From positions 1 through 7,145 of the forward strand of contig JAFWCS010000286.1 of NCBI GenBank assembly GCA_017534365.1: a stretch of DNA of 7,145 nucleotides, in the 5' to 3' direction. This document shows positions 7,057 through 7,145 of the stretch, piece by piece. A program made the position numbers and the translations under genes. The notes under the pieces were generated by a model that saw nothing but the letters and a program-made list of their open reading frames with translations, searched no databases and was not told where the DNA came from. The DNA comes from Clostridia bacterium (GTDB lineage: Bacteria > Bacillota > Clostridia > Oscillospirales > Acutalibacteraceae). Each line of letters starts with the position of its first letter. Positions within the stretch are counted from its first letter, which is position 1.

Positions 7057-7145
7057 CAACGGCAAAAACCGCCGGCTTCTGTTTCGGCGTGGACCGCGCG
7101 GTGCGGCAGGCCTATGCCCTTGCGGCGCAGACGCCGCAGGCGGCA
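7047..7145 (+). CDS. ispH: 4-hydroxy-3-methylbut-2-enyl diphosphate reductase, N-terminus (cut by window edge)
   Basis: The first 33 codons of IspH (LytB), the iron-sulfur enzyme of the last step of the MEP isoprenoid pathway, which makes IPP and DMAPP. The visible block TAKTAGFCFGVDRAVRQAY is the family N-terminus, and C12 is the first [4Fe-4S] cluster ligand. The start is TTG at 7047, inside the end of plsC (10-nt overlap), with GGGAGGA at 7034-7040. No ATG or GTG fits: the MRIxxAKTAGFCFGV pattern begins exactly at this codon. In many Clostridia ispH is followed by, or fused to, ribosomal protein S1; this cannot be seen here. Confidence 0.93.
   Translation, partial: MRITTAKTAGFCFGVDRAVRQAYALAAQTPQAA

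Noticed and set aside
5670..7065. Two long minus-strand open frames opposite cmk and plsC
   Set aside because: Both are mirror frames of conserved housekeeping genes with intact catalytic motifs on the plus strand.

Overview
The window looks like chromosomal DNA from a GC-rich member of the Clostridia (Firmicutes), possibly an uncultured gut Oscillospiraceae- or Christensenellaceae-like lineage; the exact family is a guess. The reasons are strong AGGAGG-type Shine-Dalgarno sites, consensus sigma-A promoters in short AT-rich islands, and a cmk-plsC-ispH gene order that is common in Clostridia. All eight genes have recognisable families.

Left half, minus strand (3385 down to 1): a three-gene carbohydrate operon. 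It is read as a GH95 alpha-L-fucosidase-like enzyme (3385-1097), a HAD-IB phosphatase with a hydrophobic segment (1100-501, ATGA overlap with GH95), and the first 162 residues of a glycoside hydrolase family 2 enzyme (487 to the window edge). The visible N-termini of both glycosidases lack signal peptides, so they probably act in the cytoplasm on imported oligosaccharides. No transporter lies in the window.

Middle (3386-3622): a 237-bp divergent control region. It holds a near-consensus promoter facing GH95 (TTGACG-17-TATAAT), a good promoter facing the regulator gene (TTGATT-17-TAAAAT), a 19-bp palindrome midway between the two -35 boxes, a second imperfect palindrome overlapping the regulator promoter, and a GC-rich hairpin in the GH95 leader.

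Right half, plus strand (3623-7145): a tightly overlapping run made of an RpiR-family HTH-SIS regulator, an HI0933/BaiN-type flavoprotein, cytidylate kinase (cmk), a 1-acylglycerol-3-phosphate acyltransferase (plsC) and the start of ispH. Neighbouring genes overlap by 1, 4, 8 and 10 nt. The regulator most likely senses a phosphorylated sugar and controls the divergent glycosidase operon, yet it is also the first gene of a housekeeping run. A TTGACG-17-TATAAT sequence inside cmk, with the same hexamers and spacing as the GH95 promoter, could give plsC-ispH independent transcription.

I found no mobile element, CRISPR array, RNA gene or convincing intrinsic terminator. The protein content is ordinary. 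The parts worth checking are the divergent regulatory region, the internal promoter in cmk, and the link between a sugar regulator and essential genes.
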